From: SZUA-430 sp964638635 | GTDB lineage: Bacteria; Pseudomonadota; Alphaproteobacteria; Micropepsales; Micropepsaceae | NCBI GenBank assembly: GCA_964638635.1 | Contig: CAZXAQ010000006.1 | Location: 1-64,000 of the forward strand | DNA length: 64,000 nt | Reading direction: 5' to 3' | Part shown: positions 24,716 through 33,951 of the stretch, in pieces | Layout of the letters: every line of letters begins with the position of its first letter | Position numbering within the stretch: position 1 is the stretch's first letter | Notes under the pieces: model-generated | Told to the model about the DNA's origin: nothing | The model's database searches: none | What the model saw: the letters and a program-made list of their open reading frames with translations, nothing else | Made by a program: the position numbers and the translations under genes

Positions 24716-26911
24716 GTGAACACTCGGCTTTTGGCAAAGCTCGCGGGTGCGGGCGCGGGATTTGCTGTGTGCGCGGGGGTCGCGATAGCGGCCGACACGG
24801 TACCGGCGCGCGACTTTGCAACCTATCAGCCATCCGCGGCCGCGACCCGGATCGAGACGTCCGAGGCGCCCAAGATCGACGGCAATCTGTCGGACGCGGC
24901 CTGGGGCAAGGCGCCCGTCATCAGCGACTTCTATCAGCTGGAACCGAAGGAAAAGCAGCCCGCGAGCGAGCGCATGGAAGTGCGCGTGCTCTATGACGAG
25001 AACAGCATCTATTTCTCGATTCACGCCTTCGACCGCGAGCCGGACAAAATCACCGCCTCCGTCAAGGCTCGTGATGGGGGTTTGAGCCAAGACGACTTGG
25101 TGCGCATCTACCTCGATCCGTACAAGACGCGGCGCGACGGTTACATGTTCGAGGTGAACCCGCTGGGCGCGCGCTTCGACGCCATCTTGCAAAACAACAG
25201 CGACGTGCTGGCCGAGTGGAACACGATCTGGCATGCGCATGCGCGCATCGTCGAGGACGGCTGGATCGCCGAGGTCGCGATTCCGTTCCGCAGCATCTCT
25301 TACGATGTTGCCAAGGGTGACTGGGGTTTCGACATCTTCCGCCTGATCCGCCGCAAGGGCGAGCGCATCCGCTGGTCGCAGATCGACAACCAGCGTTCGT
25401 CGCGCGACATCTCGCGCTCGGGCACCTTGACGGGCATTTCGAATACGGCCCAAGGCTTGGGGCTCGACCTGCAGCCGTTCCTGGCGCTTCGCTACAAGCA
25501 CGAATGGCAGATGCCGCGCGAGGACGACGTTACGCTCGAACCGTCCGGCAACATCTACTACAAGATCACGCCGTCGCTGACGGGCACGCTGACGTTCAAC
25601 ACCGACTTCTCCGACGCGCCGCTCGACCAACGCCAGATCAACACCGGGCGGTTCGGCCTCTTCTTCCCCGAGACGCGCGACTTCTTCCTGCAAGATGCGG
25701 CGGTGTTCGAGTTCGGCGGCAACAACCTGAACGGCGACGTGAACGGGCGGCCGTTCTTTTCGCGCAATATCGGTCTCGTCAACGGGACGCCGGTGGATAT
25801 CGTGGCCGGCGGCAAGCTCTCAGGGCAGCTCGGCGAGCTCGGTATCGGCGCGCTGGTCGTCGATACGGCGGGGACGCCAACGACGGACAACCAAATTCTT
25901 TCGGCGGCTCGGTTTACGCTACCCGTGCTTGAGCAGTCGAAGATCGGCATCGTCTTCACAAACGGCGACCCGACGGGGGCCACCGAGAACACGGTCGGCG
26001 GGGCGGACTTCCAATTCCGCAACTCGACTTGGTTCGAAGGCAAGACGGTGCAAGCGGACTTCTACTACGAACGCAGTTTCTCGAGCGCTTTCGGCGACGA
26101 CGACTCGTTCGGCGCGCAACTGTCGTTCCCGAACGAGCCGTTCTCGACTCGCTTTCAGTTCAAGCAAGTCGGCGAGAACTATGCACCCGCGCTCGGCTTC
26201 GTGAACCGGCCGGCCATCCGCTCCTACGACGGCAACTTCGTCTATCGCGGGCGGCCACAGGATTCGTGGGTTCGGTGGTGGGAGACCGGCACCTGGTACA
26301 ACTTCGTCACCGACTTGAACGACAAGCTCGAGAGCCAAGAGAACGGTGCGTGGGCGGGCTTCCAAACGCAAGACACCGACGCAGCGTTCATCAACCTGTT
26401 CCGCGACTACGAGAATACGCCGGCGTTCTTCCTGCCCCGCGGCGTTCTCGTGCCGGCGGGCGAGTACACGTGGACCGGCGTTTCGCTCAACCTCGAGACC
26501 TCGATCGGGCGGCCGATCTCCGGCAACTTCGAAATCCGTTGCTGCGACTGGTACGGCGGCACGCTGTTCCGTACGTTTACGTTCGTCAACTGGCGACCTG
26601 ATACGACGTGGGAAATCGGGCTTCAGCATCAGTTCCTCGGCATCGATTTGCCGACCGGCGACGTCGAGATTCAGATTTATGCGCTCAACGTTGGTCTGAA
26701 CTTTACGCCGGACATGCAGCTGCGCACGCAGGTGCAGTACGACAATATCAGCCAGGCGTTCGGGCTCTCCGCGCGCTATCGCTGGGAGTACGATCCGGGG
26801 GCGGAACTCTTCGTTTCCCTTGGGGAATCGGGCGATCTGATCGACGGCGAACACTACCGCTCGTCGACGACGCAGCTCTCGGTGCGGGTTGGGCAGTTGA
26901 TGCGGTTCTAA
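24716..26911 (+). CDS. Secreted protein with CBM9-like domain and DUF5916 beta-barrel domain
   Basis: A 731-residue exported protein. The start is taken as the GTG that gives a clean signal peptide (MNTRLLAKLAGAGAGFAVCAGVAIAA) and has AGGGG five bases upstream. Residues about 50-220 resemble family 9 carbohydrate-binding modules (APKIDGNLSDAAWGKA, VRVLYDENSIYFSIHAFD). The rest matches the DUF5916 region, rich in alternating aromatic residues and ending in a short C-terminal strand terminating in Phe (VGQLMRF), as in outer-membrane barrels. It probably sits in the outer membrane. Ligand unknown. Confidence 0.82.
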   Translation: MNTRLLAKLAGAGAGFAVCAGVAIAADTVPARDFATYQPSAAATRIETSEAPKIDGNLSDAAWGKAPVISDFYQLEPKEKQPASERMEVRVLYDENSIYFSIHAFDREPDKITASVKARDGGLSQDDLVRIYLDPYKTRRDGYMFEVNPLGARFDAILQNNSDVLAEWNTIWHAHARIVEDGWIAEVAIPFRSISYDVAKGDWGFDIFRLIRRKGERIRWSQIDNQRSSRDISRSGTLTGISNTAQGLGLDLQPFLALRYKHEWQMPREDDVTLEPSGNIYYKITPSLTGTLTFNTDFSDAPLDQRQINTGRFGLFFPETRDFFLQDAAVFEFGGNNLNGDVNGRPFFSRNIGLVNGTPVDIVAGGKLSGQLGELGIGALVVDTAGTPTTDNQILSAARFTLPVLEQSKIGIVFTNGDPTGATENTVGGADFQFRNSTWFEGKTVQADFYYERSFSSAFGDDDSFGAQLSFPNEPFSTRFQFKQVGENYAPALGFVNRPAIRSYDGNFVYRGRPQDSWVRWWETGTWYNFVTDLNDKLESQENGAWAGFQTQDTDAAFINLFRDYENTPAFFLPRGVLVPAGEYTWTGVSLNLETSIGRPISGNFEIRCCDWYGGTLFRTFTFVNWRPDTTWEIGLQHQFLGIDLPTGDVEIQIYALNVGLNFTPDMQLRTQVQYDNISQAFGLSARYRWEYDPGAELFVSLGESGDLIDGEHYRSSTTQLSVRVGQLMRF

Positions 26912-26983
26912 CGGACGTGACAGTGCGGCCGCGCGTGTGCCAAAACGCGCGACCGCTATTTGGCACCCGAAAGGACCTTCCCC

Positions 26984-27766
26984 ATGAAAATCGACAACAC
27001 CGTTTCAGCCGTCGTCACCGGCGGCGCGTCCGGCCTCGGCAAAGCGAGCGCGCAGGCGCTGGCCAAAGCCGGCGCGAAGGTCGCTATCTTCGACATCAAC
27101 GAAGCGGCCGGTGAGGCCGTCGCCAAGGAGCTCGGCGGCGTCTTTTGCAACGTCAACATCATGAGCGAGGAGAGCGCGATCGCGGGCTTCGCGAAGGCGC
27201 GCAAGGCGCATGGGCAGGAGCGCGTGCTGGTGCACTGCGCGATGACCGCGCGGCGCGGCAAGACGCTGTCGTTTGACAAGGAGACGCACAGCTACAAGCG
27301 CACGCCGACGGCGGACTATGCCTTCGGCGTCGAAGGGATTCTGGTTGCGAGCTATCGGATGGCGTCGCTCTCGGCCGAGGGCATGGCGACATTGCCAGAG
27401 CTTGAGGACGGCGAGCGTGGGTCGATCGTGCTGACCGCTTCTGTGGCGGCGCAGGACGCGCAGATCGGCCAGGTGATCTACGGTTCGGCGAAGGCGGGCG
27501 TGAACGGGCTCGTGTTGCCGATGGCGCGCGACATGATGGATATCGGGATTCGGGTGAACTCTATCATGCCCGGGATCTTTGCGACGCCGTTGATGCTGGG
27601 GGCGCCGCAGAAAGTGCTGGACAGTCTCGCTCAGTCGGTGCCGTTTCCGAAGCGCCTCGGCAAGCCGGAAGAATTCGGCAGCCTGGTGCTCGAACTCACG
27701 CGCAACACCTACTTCAACGGCCAGTGCCTGCGCCTCGACGGCGCGATCCGCATGGCGCCACGGTGA
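26984..27766 (+). CDS. SDR family oxidoreductase
   Basis: A 260-residue classical short-chain dehydrogenase. The cofactor site is TGGASGLG near residue 12 and an acidic residue follows strand 2 (AIFDIN), suggesting NAD(H). The catalytic Ser is in TASVAA and the Tyr/Lys pair in YGSAKAG. It resembles 3-hydroxyacyl-CoA dehydrogenase type 2-like proteins. AAGGA lies eight bases before the ATG. A MAPEG membrane protein gene follows after 14 bp and is probably cotranscribed. Confidence 0.88.
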   Translation: MKIDNTVSAVVTGGASGLGKASAQALAKAGAKVAIFDINEAAGEAVAKELGGVFCNVNIMSEESAIAGFAKARKAHGQERVLVHCAMTARRGKTLSFDKETHSYKRTPTADYAFGVEGILVASYRMASLSAEGMATLPELEDGERGSIVLTASVAAQDAQIGQVIYGSAKAGVNGLVLPMARDMMDIGIRVNSIMPGIFATPLMLGAPQKVLDSLAQSVPFPKRLGKPEEFGSLVLELTRNTYFNGQCLRLDGAIRMAPR

Positions 27767-27780
27767 AGTGAGGTGAGAAC

Positions 27781-28302
27781 ATGAACAGCGCGCTGCTTCG
27801 GCAATATGGCTTGATCGGATCGCTTCTGTTGGCGTTCCTGGCGGTGCTGTGGTTCGTGATGGCGCAGCCGCCGGTGTTGGAGACGCTGGAGCCGCGTCAA
27901 CTCGTTCAGCCGGTCGTCGCGCTCGTCGTGTTGACCGCCGTGGTGTGGCTGATGATGTTCGTCTACCGCAACGTCGCGGTCGCGGGCGGCAAGGCCGCGA
28001 TCGGGTATTACAAGAGCTACACCGGCGAGGCGCCGCCGGAGTGGGTCGAGCGCCCTGCCCGCACATTTGCGAATCTGCTCGAAGTGCCCGTGCTGTTCTA
28101 CGTCGCGTGCATTCTCATGCTGCAGACCGGGACTTGGGACGGCACGCAGGTCGGGCTCGCGTGGCTCTTCGTGGCCACGCGCGTACTCCATGCGGCCGTG
28201 TATATCGCCATCAACTTCGTGCCGCTTAGGCTCGTCACCTATTTGATGGGCTGCATCACGTTGGGCGTCATCTGGTGGCGGTTCGCGACCAGCTTTCTCT
28301 AA
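27781..28302 (+). CDS. MAPEG family membrane protein
   Basis: A 173-residue inner membrane protein with four predicted helices. The region RTFANLLEVPVLFYVACILM and the later RVLHAAVYI are the hallmarks of the MAPEG superfamily, whose members include glutathione-dependent transferases of lipids. The first helix is preceded by a short cytoplasmic start. It follows the SDR gene closely and overlaps the convergent aldo/keto reductase gene by four bases. Enzymatic activity cannot be inferred from the sequence alone. Confidence 0.85.
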   Translation: MNSALLRQYGLIGSLLLAFLAVLWFVMAQPPVLETLEPRQLVQPVVALVVLTAVVWLMMFVYRNVAVAGGKAAIGYYKSYTGEAPPEWVERPARTFANLLEVPVLFYVACILMLQTGTWDGTQVGLAWLFVATRVLHAAVYIAINFVPLRLVTYLMGCITLGVIWWRFATSFL

Positions 28303-29249
28303 GGGGCGCTCGCGGCATCGAGCGCCGCGAGGTGCGCCGGCGCGAGGTCGAGTTTCAGCGCGCCCAGTGATTCATCGAACTGCTCCAGACTCGTCGCCGA
28401 AGCGATGGGGGCTGCGATCGTCTTGCGCGTCATCAGCCAGGCGAGTGCGATCTGCGGCAACGTTGCGCCGGTGGCGGCGGCGACTTCGTCCATTGCGGCG
28501 AGAATCTTCTTCCCGCGCGCGGTGAGATAGTTGCCCATCCGGCCACCGCGGATGCTCTTCGTGAAGTCGGCTTCGGAGCGGTACTTGCCGGTGAGGAAGC
28601 CTGAGGCGAGACCGTAGTACGGGATCACGCTGACATTCTCGCGCACGCAGAGGTCCTGCAAGGGCCCTTCGAAGCCCGCGCGATCGGAGAGATTGTAGAG
28701 CGGCTGCAGCGTTTCGTAGCGCGGCAGGTTGTGTTTCGCGCTGATCTCCAACGCCGCTTGCAGGCGATCGGGCGTGAAGTTCGAGGCGCCGATTGCGCGC
28801 ACTTTGCCCGCTTTGATGAGGGTCGCGTACGCGTCCAACGTTTCTTCCTGCGGCGTGTCCGTGTCGTCGCGGTGCGACTGGTAGAGGTCGATCACGTCGA
28901 TGCCGAGGCGCTTCAAACTATCGTCGCAGGCGGCGAGGATGTTCGCTTTCTTCAAGCCGGGACGCGCGGCGTGCATGGCCACCTTCGTCGCGATCAGCAT
29001 TTTCGTGCGGGCAGCGGGGCCGCGCGCCTTCAGCCACGCGCCGATCACGGTTTCGGACTCGCCACCTTTGTGGCCCGGCGCCCACGCGGAATAAACGTCC
29101 GCGGTGTCGATCAGTGTGACGCCCGCGTCCACGCAGCGGTCGAGCAGGCGGAACGACGTCGTCTCGTTCGCGGTCCAGCCGAACACATTGCCGCCGAACG
29201 CGAAGGGGATGGTTTCAAGCGGGGATTTTCCGAGTTTTCGCTTTTGCAC
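28299..29249 (-). CDS. Aldo/keto reductase
   Basis: A 316-residue TIM-barrel NADPH-dependent oxidoreductase. The catalytic tetrad can be traced: Asp and Tyr in DTADVYSAW, Lys in IATKVAMH and His in YQSHRDD. The C-terminal cofactor-binding part includes AWLMTRKTIAAPIASATSLEQ. It belongs to the large YajO/Tas-like branch; the natural substrate is unknown. It is followed upstream, on the same strand, by a secreted phospholipase-like gene 10 bp away, so the two may form an operon. Confidence 0.9.
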   Translation of the reverse strand: MQKRKLGKSPLETIPFAFGGNVFGWTANETTSFRLLDRCVDAGVTLIDTADVYSAWAPGHKGGESETVIGAWLKARGPAARTKMLIATKVAMHAARPGLKKANILAACDDSLKRLGIDVIDLYQSHRDDTDTPQEETLDAYATLIKAGKVRAIGASNFTPDRLQAALEISAKHNLPRYETLQPLYNLSDRAGFEGPLQDLCVRENVSVIPYYGLASGFLTGKYRSEADFTKSIRGGRMGNYLTARGKKILAAMDEVAAATGATLPQIALAWLMTRKTIAAPIASATSLEQFDESLGALKLDLAPAHLAALDAASAP

Positions 29250-29259
29250 TTCTTACCTT

Positions 29260-30231
29260 TCAGCACGTCTTGATCGGATTATCGCGCGTGAGCGCGCAGA
29301 TCATCTTCTTCGCGCGGTCGACGCCGTAGGTGGCGACCAGGCGCTCCTTCAGCGTTGCCCATTTGTCTTTCGTGTCGGCGACGGCGGCTTCCGCGGCGTG
29401 GCGGAAGTTCTCGTTGATCTTGCCGCGGTCGGTGGTGCCCGCGCCGAGCGTCGGGTCGATCGTGCCTTTGTCCTTGTTGAGCGCCAGATGTTTTACGCGA
29501 GGGTTTGCGTTCGGGCCGTAGTTGCACGCCTTGGGTTCGGAGATCGCGGAGGCCGCCTCGAAGCAGCCGGAGATGAGGCCGTCGGGGAACGCTGCCGCGC
29601 TGCGCAGGTTTAGATACGGCGCGGGGCCACGCTTGTTCAGGCCCGGGGGGTTTGCGGGCGATGATGCTCCCGCACCCGCGGCATCGGTCCAGTTCGTGTG
29701 CGAATAGAAGTCCTGCGAGGTGTGCAGCAGGATGCCGAAGTTTTCGAGCACGTTGCACTTCGCGCGCCCCTTCACCCCGCCCGCGTACGTACACGAGACG
29801 ATCGTCGGAATTTCGCTGTCGCGGATTTTACCCTTCGCGTCGAGCAGACCGGCGGCTGCGGCAACTGCGGCGTCGAGATGCTGCACCATCCAGGCGCGGC
29901 AGGCGTCGATCTTGGCTTGCGCGTCCGCTTTCGTCTGCGGGTAGCCCCCAACGGCGAGGTGATCGCCGCCGTCGCAGTGCGCTTCAGCCTTCAGAACAAG
30001 CGTGCCCCGATCGGGCGCGCCGACCGCACCGAAATTGCCGCGCGAGCCCGCGAGCGAGTCCAGCGTCTTCTTCTGAAAACAATCGTCGGTCGCGACGTTG
30101 CCGGCGCACGCGAACGCGCGGCGCGTGATGCGCTCATGCTCCAGGTTTTGGCCGAGGCCGTTGATCGTACCGAACGCAAAGGCGGTGCCGGCGGCAAGAA
30201 CGGCCGCGGCTGCGGCGATGAGCGACTTCAT
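29260..30231 (-). CDS. Secreted protein resembling zinc-dependent phospholipase C/HetC-type proteins
   Basis: A 323-residue exported protein. The ATG giving signal peptide MKSLIAAAAAVLAAGTAFAF was chosen; AAGGG lies upstream. Conserved-looking metal ligands are HERITRRAF near the N-terminus, CDGGDHLA near residue 95 and LLHTSQDFYSHTNWTD near 180. The last pattern, H-x3-D-x-YSHTNW, is typical of zinc-dependent phospholipase C/HET-C-like folds. Eight or more cysteines suggest disulphides in the periplasm or outside. Substrate unknown. It sits upstream of an aldo/keto reductase gene. Confidence 0.7.
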   Translation of the reverse strand: MKSLIAAAAAVLAAGTAFAFGTINGLGQNLEHERITRRAFACAGNVATDDCFQKKTLDSLAGSRGNFGAVGAPDRGTLVLKAEAHCDGGDHLAVGGYPQTKADAQAKIDACRAWMVQHLDAAVAAAAGLLDAKGKIRDSEIPTIVSCTYAGGVKGRAKCNVLENFGILLHTSQDFYSHTNWTDAAGAGASSPANPPGLNKRGPAPYLNLRSAAAFPDGLISGCFEAASAISEPKACNYGPNANPRVKHLALNKDKGTIDPTLGAGTTDRGKINENFRHAAEAAVADTKDKWATLKERLVATYGVDRAKKMICALTRDNPIKTC

Positions 30232-30485
30232 TGCGCTTTTCCCTTTTTCGTGACGGCGACTGTTGCACAAACCGGCGCAGAAGAGCCATTCCCGCGATTC
30301 TCCTTGCCGTTTTGGGCAATTCGGCGTAGAGGGACGGCGTGACGGCTGCACCTTTGTGATGTGCGGACCCAATGGCGTGCGCAGCGCGCGCGTGACCGGT
30401 TCTCAACCTCAGACGACGGCAACGCTTTTCACACCGCCTCGGGCATGTCGCCCCGGCGGCAACTTTGTTTTGAGGAATGGAAGAC

Positions 30486-30692
30486 ATGGCGACCAAAGGA
30501 ACGGTCAAATTTTTCAACACCACAAAAGGCTTCGGCTTCATCGCACCGGATGGCGGCGGCAAGGACGTTTTCGTCCACGCGACTGCGGTTGAGCGGGCGG
30601 GCTGGCGTGGCCTGACCGAAGGTCAACGCGTCTCGTTTGAAACCGAGAACGACCCGCGCGGCATGAAGGCCGTGAATCTGAGCGAGGCGTAA
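30486..30692 (+). CDS. Cold-shock protein (CspA family)
   Basis: A 68-residue single cold-shock domain that binds single-stranded nucleic acid. RNP1 is KGFGFIAPD and RNP2 is DVFVHATAV. The start MATKGTVKFFN is standard for the family; an ATG three codons upstream is possible. The upstream 90 bases are non-coding and could form the long leader common for csp genes, but I cannot identify a cold-box. It lies 72 bp before a small lysine-rich protein gene. Confidence 0.93.
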   Translation: MATKGTVKFFNTTKGFGFIAPDGGGKDVFVHATAVERAGWRGLTEGQRVSFETENDPRGMKAVNLSEA

Positions 30693-30764
30693 GCACGCCC
30701 GCATCGGCAGAGACGGCGGGCCCAAGCGCTCGCCGTCCGCGCCTCAAGCCAAGGGAGAGGTGCC

Positions 30765-31052
30765 ATGAACAGAGACGCCGAAAAGGTCGCCAAGGAACAA
30801 ACGGGCGCCGGTCCCCAGGTCGTGGATCTGCGCGCGCGCGTACCGCAGATGAGCGACGACGCACTGAACACATTGCTCGCGAACGCGCGGCGGCTCGTCG
30901 ACAGCGGGTCGAAGATGCAGCGCGCGAGCGCGACCGACCTGATCCCCGTCGTCGAAGCCGAACTCGCCGAACGCGGCGCGGTCAAAGCGGCCGCTGCGGC
31001 CGCGAAGAAGGCCGCCGTGAAGAAGATGAAGGTCAAGGTGAAGGCGGAGTAG
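30765..31052 (+). CDS. Small helical protein with lysine/alanine-rich tail, unknown function
   Basis: A 95-residue soluble protein. Residues 20-70 are predicted helical (QMSDDALNTLLANARRLVDSG). The tail alternates Ala and Lys (AAKKAAVKKMKVKVKAE), like histone H1-like tails, and may bind nucleic acid. A GGGAGAGG ribosome-binding site lies about five bases upstream of the ATG. It follows the cold-shock gene on the same strand and overlaps the convergent N-acetyltransferase gene by 20 bases. No family recognised. Confidence 0.72.
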   Translation: MNRDAEKVAKEQTGAGPQVVDLRARVPQMSDDALNTLLANARRLVDSGSKMQRASATDLIPVVEAELAERGAVKAAAAAAKKAAVKKMKVKVKAE

Positions 31053-31869
31053 GCGCCCTGCCCGCGCTTGCAGCGAACAAGTCGCGGTGGCGGGCTTCGA
31101 TCTTGGGCCAAAGCTTTGCCGCCTCCGGAAGGTCGAGCGCGAAGACACCGGCGAGCGTTTTGACGTAGTCGTCCGCTGAAGCGATTTCGCGGGTTGTTAC
31201 GTCCGGAGCGAAGAGCTTCAGCATTTTTCCGCGCAGCATGGCGAAGCGGCCGTCGGGCAGATGGCGCTGCACGACGGCGTTGAGCACGAAGTTCGACTCC
31301 GGGCTTGACTGCAGCCAGGCGCAGCGCTCGTCCAGGAGCGTTTGATCCGCGGCCAAGTTTTGGAAGTCGAACGACATCGCGCCGACGGCCGGGTCGTTGT
31401 GGAAGCGCCACCAGCCGGGCGCCGACGCCTCCAGCGAGAACGTTAGGCTTCCTTGGCGCACGGTCGCGGGCGCAATCGGCACCGGTTCGATCAACCCGTC
31501 ACCGAAACCGACATCAGCCAGATACGGTCGGTCGAGATCGACGCGCAAGATCAGGTGATTGCCGATCGCCGCGTCGCCGCGCACGGCGCGCCCCACCCCG
31601 CCGGCCATTCGCGTCACGTTGAAGCCGATCTCATCCAGCGCCCAGCCGAGCAGGCCGTTCATTTCGTAACACCAGCCGCCGCGCCGGCGCGCGACGAGCT
31701 TCTCGAAGATTGCCGCCAGATCGCGCGTAACCGGCCGGGCGAGTTGCACGTCGAGATTCTCGTACGGGATGTTTTCGGCGTGGCCGCGATGAAGGCGGGT
31801 CAACGTGTCGAGGTCCGGCCGCGGTCGGCCGGCGAAGGCGACGCGGTCGAGGTAGGCTTGGAGGTTCAC
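31033..31869 (-). CDS. Arylamine N-acetyltransferase
   Basis: A 278-residue NAT family enzyme that transfers acetyl from acetyl-CoA to arylamines, hydrazines or related acceptors. The Cys-His-Asp triad is visible: Cys67 in RRGGWCYEMN, His105 in GNHLILRVD and Asp119 in ADVGFGD. The start is taken as GTG at VNLQAYLDRV because family members begin here; the frame extends 15 codons to an ATG. The C-terminal 10 residues overlap the neighbouring convergent gene. Confidence 0.9.
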   Translation of the reverse strand: MNLQAYLDRVAFAGRPRPDLDTLTRLHRGHAENIPYENLDVQLARPVTRDLAAIFEKLVARRRGGWCYEMNGLLGWALDEIGFNVTRMAGGVGRAVRGDAAIGNHLILRVDLDRPYLADVGFGDGLIEPVPIAPATVRQGSLTFSLEASAPGWWRFHNDPAVGAMSFDFQNLAADQTLLDERCAWLQSSPESNFVLNAVVQRHLPDGRFAMLRGKMLKLFAPDVTTREIASADDYVKTLAGVFALDLPEAAKLWPKIEARHRDLFAASAGRAPTPPSP

Positions 31870-31958
31870 GCGTGGGGTTCCGGGTTGCCCGGGACACCAT
31901 ACTCGTTTTCCCAAACCGATGGAGCTAGAGTAGTTTCCTTAAGGGTGAGGAGACTCGA

Positions 31959-32612
31959 ATGGTGCGCTCGTTCACTTTTGCCGTGTTGGCGGCTCTGTTG
32001 GTTTCATTTTTTGTCGTGGTGACGGCGACGGTCGCGCCGGCGCAGCCTGGTAACCCGGACCGGCCGCTTGTGGATGCGCCGCGGCAGACGTTTCCGGTGC
32101 CGGCCGCACCGGCGCCGGACGGCTTCGAGTACGGCACGATCGATTGGCAGGGCTTGCTCGACGATTTTCGCAAGGAGAAGCTGGGGCGCGCGGGTCAACT
32201 GCCGGACGGTGCGATCGTGCGGGAGAAGGACGTGACGCCGACCTTGCCGGTGCTGCTGCCGGCGGAGCCGGCGCTCATCCGCTCCGTGCGGGTGATGATC
32301 GAGCCCAATTCCTACTCGGCCACCAGCGATATCGGCCGCGCGAACGTCACGATTTACGGCACGCATGTGTTCCGCAAGCGCGCGGCGGACGATCCGATTG
32401 CGCGCGCGGCCGCGGCTGCCCCGCGCGAGACGCTCTCGAACGGCGTGCGGGTGCGCGTGTCGACGGCTGAGGCCGGGATCAACCTGACGTTCACCCGTTG
32501 GGGGGCGGCCTATTTGATCTCGATCGAGTGCGGGAACGGCGACGGGGACGCGCGCTGTTCGAAAGCGGATTTCATCAAGTCGCTCGCCGAGAAGATGGCC
32601 ATCACAGGCTAA
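31959..32612 (+). CDS. Exported protein of unknown function
   Basis: A 217-residue protein with an N-terminal signal (VRSFTFAVLAALLVSFFVVVTATVAPAQ region, residues 1-29) and a proline-rich segment to about 50. The C-terminal half has two cysteines (ECGNG and RCSKADF) that could form a disulphide, and an RWGAAYLISIEC strand. GTGAGGAG precedes the ATG. It lies 13 bp upstream of an M23 peptidase gene and may be cotranscribed with it. No family recognised. Confidence 0.7.
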   Translation: MVRSFTFAVLAALLVSFFVVVTATVAPAQPGNPDRPLVDAPRQTFPVPAAPAPDGFEYGTIDWQGLLDDFRKEKLGRAGQLPDGAIVREKDVTPTLPVLLPAEPALIRSVRVMIEPNSYSATSDIGRANVTIYGTHVFRKRAADDPIARAAAAAPRETLSNGVRVRVSTAEAGINLTFTRWGAAYLISIECGNGDGDARCSKADFIKSLAEKMAITG

Positions 32613-32625
32613 AGGGATACGACCG

Positions 32626-33447
32626 ATGAAGACTAGAACCATCATCCTTGCCGCAGCCGCCGTGACGGGCGTGTTGCTGTCGGCCGGTGCGGGCGCGGAT
32701 CCGACGTTTCGCCCCGACGATCCCAGCGCGAAATACTGGGCGCCGGGGGCTCTCAAGCCGGGTAGCGGCGACGGCTTCCCGCAAGACGACATCGAAGTTC
32801 CGGGCATGCGCTTTCCGATCGAACGCGCGCCCGCCTATGCCAACAGTCAATTGTACGCGCACGGCGGCGGCAACGGACCGACGCCGCTGACCTGGAACCA
32901 GAAGCATCCGTCGAATTTCAGCTATCCGTGGCGCGATAATTTTTGCGAGAAACGCGGAAAGCTCACACAAGTCGAGGAGCTGTGCCCAGCGAAGAAGGGC
33001 GTTCATCAGGGGCAGGATATCCGCGCCGCCAGCGCGACAAAGAACACGCATTGGGCGGTCGCCGCGGTCAACGGCAAGATTTCCAAGAACAACCCGCTCG
33101 GCAGCAGTTCGACGGTGGATGTGATGTCGGCGAACCAAAGTCAGTTCTTTCGCTATCTCCATCTGTTCGACGACGTACAGAGTGGCGAGACGCTGCCGGC
33201 CTCGCTGCAGATGCCGACGCGAAAGCCCTTGGGCACGAAGGTCACGCGCGGCGACCGCATTGGCCTCGTGAGCGCGATCATGCGCTACACCAAGCCGAAC
33301 GGCGTGCAGGTCAAGTACGGAACGACGACGCATTTGCACTTCGAGATCTGGGAGGCGGGTCCCGACGGCTATTACCGTGTGCCGCCCTATAGCTCGCTGG
33401 TCGACGCGTATCGCCGGCTGCTCATCAGCCAGCCGCCGCCGCCTTAG
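32626..33447 (+). CDS. M23 family metallopeptidase-like exported protein
   Basis: A 273-residue periplasmic protein with signal peptide MKTRTIILAAAAVTGVLLSAGAGA. The zinc-site motifs of LytM/M23 peptidases are present: GVHQGQDIRA (HxxxD, near residue 127) and THLHFEIW (HxH, near 245), with a RYLHL strand between. Such enzymes cut peptide cross-links in peptidoglycan. Compared with typical M23 domains there is a long insertion between the two motifs. The gene follows a small exported protein gene; its end overlaps the next convergent gene by four bases. Confidence 0.82.
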   Translation: MKTRTIILAAAAVTGVLLSAGAGADPTFRPDDPSAKYWAPGALKPGSGDGFPQDDIEVPGMRFPIERAPAYANSQLYAHGGGNGPTPLTWNQKHPSNFSYPWRDNFCEKRGKLTQVEELCPAKKGVHQGQDIRAASATKNTHWAVAAVNGKISKNNPLGSSSTVDVMSANQSQFFRYLHLFDDVQSGETLPASLQMPTRKPLGTKVTRGDRIGLVSAIMRYTKPNGVQVKYGTTTHLHFEIWEAGPDGYYRVPPYSSLVDAYRRLLISQPPPP

Positions 33448-33692
33448 TCCGGCACCTCGACCTTGCGGCGCCAGAGGAAGTGCACCGGCTGCGAGGCCGT
33501 CTTGCGGCCGACGAAGGCGAGATAGGCGGCGTACATCGTCACCGCCGCCGAGGCGTAGTTGTGCGCGGTCTGCTCCGCCCCGCAGGGCAGGACGGTGGCC
33601 CACAGGCCGTAGATCGTTCCGGCCGCGCCCAAGATCGCGCCCCAGATGCCGCGCGAGCGATACCAGGGTTTGCTCCATGTCGTGTGCGTCAC
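33444..33692 (-). CDS. Small membrane protein of unknown function
   Basis: An 82-residue protein with two predicted transmembrane helices (about 14-33 and 40-60), a WSKPWYRSRG N-terminus and a basic C-terminus (RRKVEVPD). The start is a GTG with GGAG ten bases upstream; no ATG is available in frame nearby. Small size and two helices recall phage holin-like or structural membrane proteins, but nothing else nearby is phage-like. Function unknown. Confidence 0.6.
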   Translation of the reverse strand: MTHTTWSKPWYRSRGIWGAILGAAGTIYGLWATVLPCGAEQTAHNYASAAVTMYAAYLAFVGRKTASQPVHFLWRRKVEVPD

Positions 33693-33951
33693 GAAAGAGT
33701 CTCCTCGCTTGTGTGCCTCGCATTTGGGAAACCGTTGTGACGATTGCGTGACAGGTGGAGCGCCGGACACGATTGCCTGCCCGCGTGTTCCGGGCGTTTG
33801 GTTGAGCTGAGGCGACTTGAATACCGCGGGCGATCTGCAAAGCCTACGTTCGGGCTTGAGCATGCGCATTATCTGGCACGGCCGGCGATGGCCGCCTACT
33901 GCCGCCAGTTCGGAATTGCGCCGGAGGTCACGCGCCAGACGGGGGTGTGAT

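Noticed and set aside
33744..33950. Small plus-strand open frame of 68 codons
   Set aside because: No ribosome-binding site and unusual composition; the only notable part is the dispersed repeat at its end.
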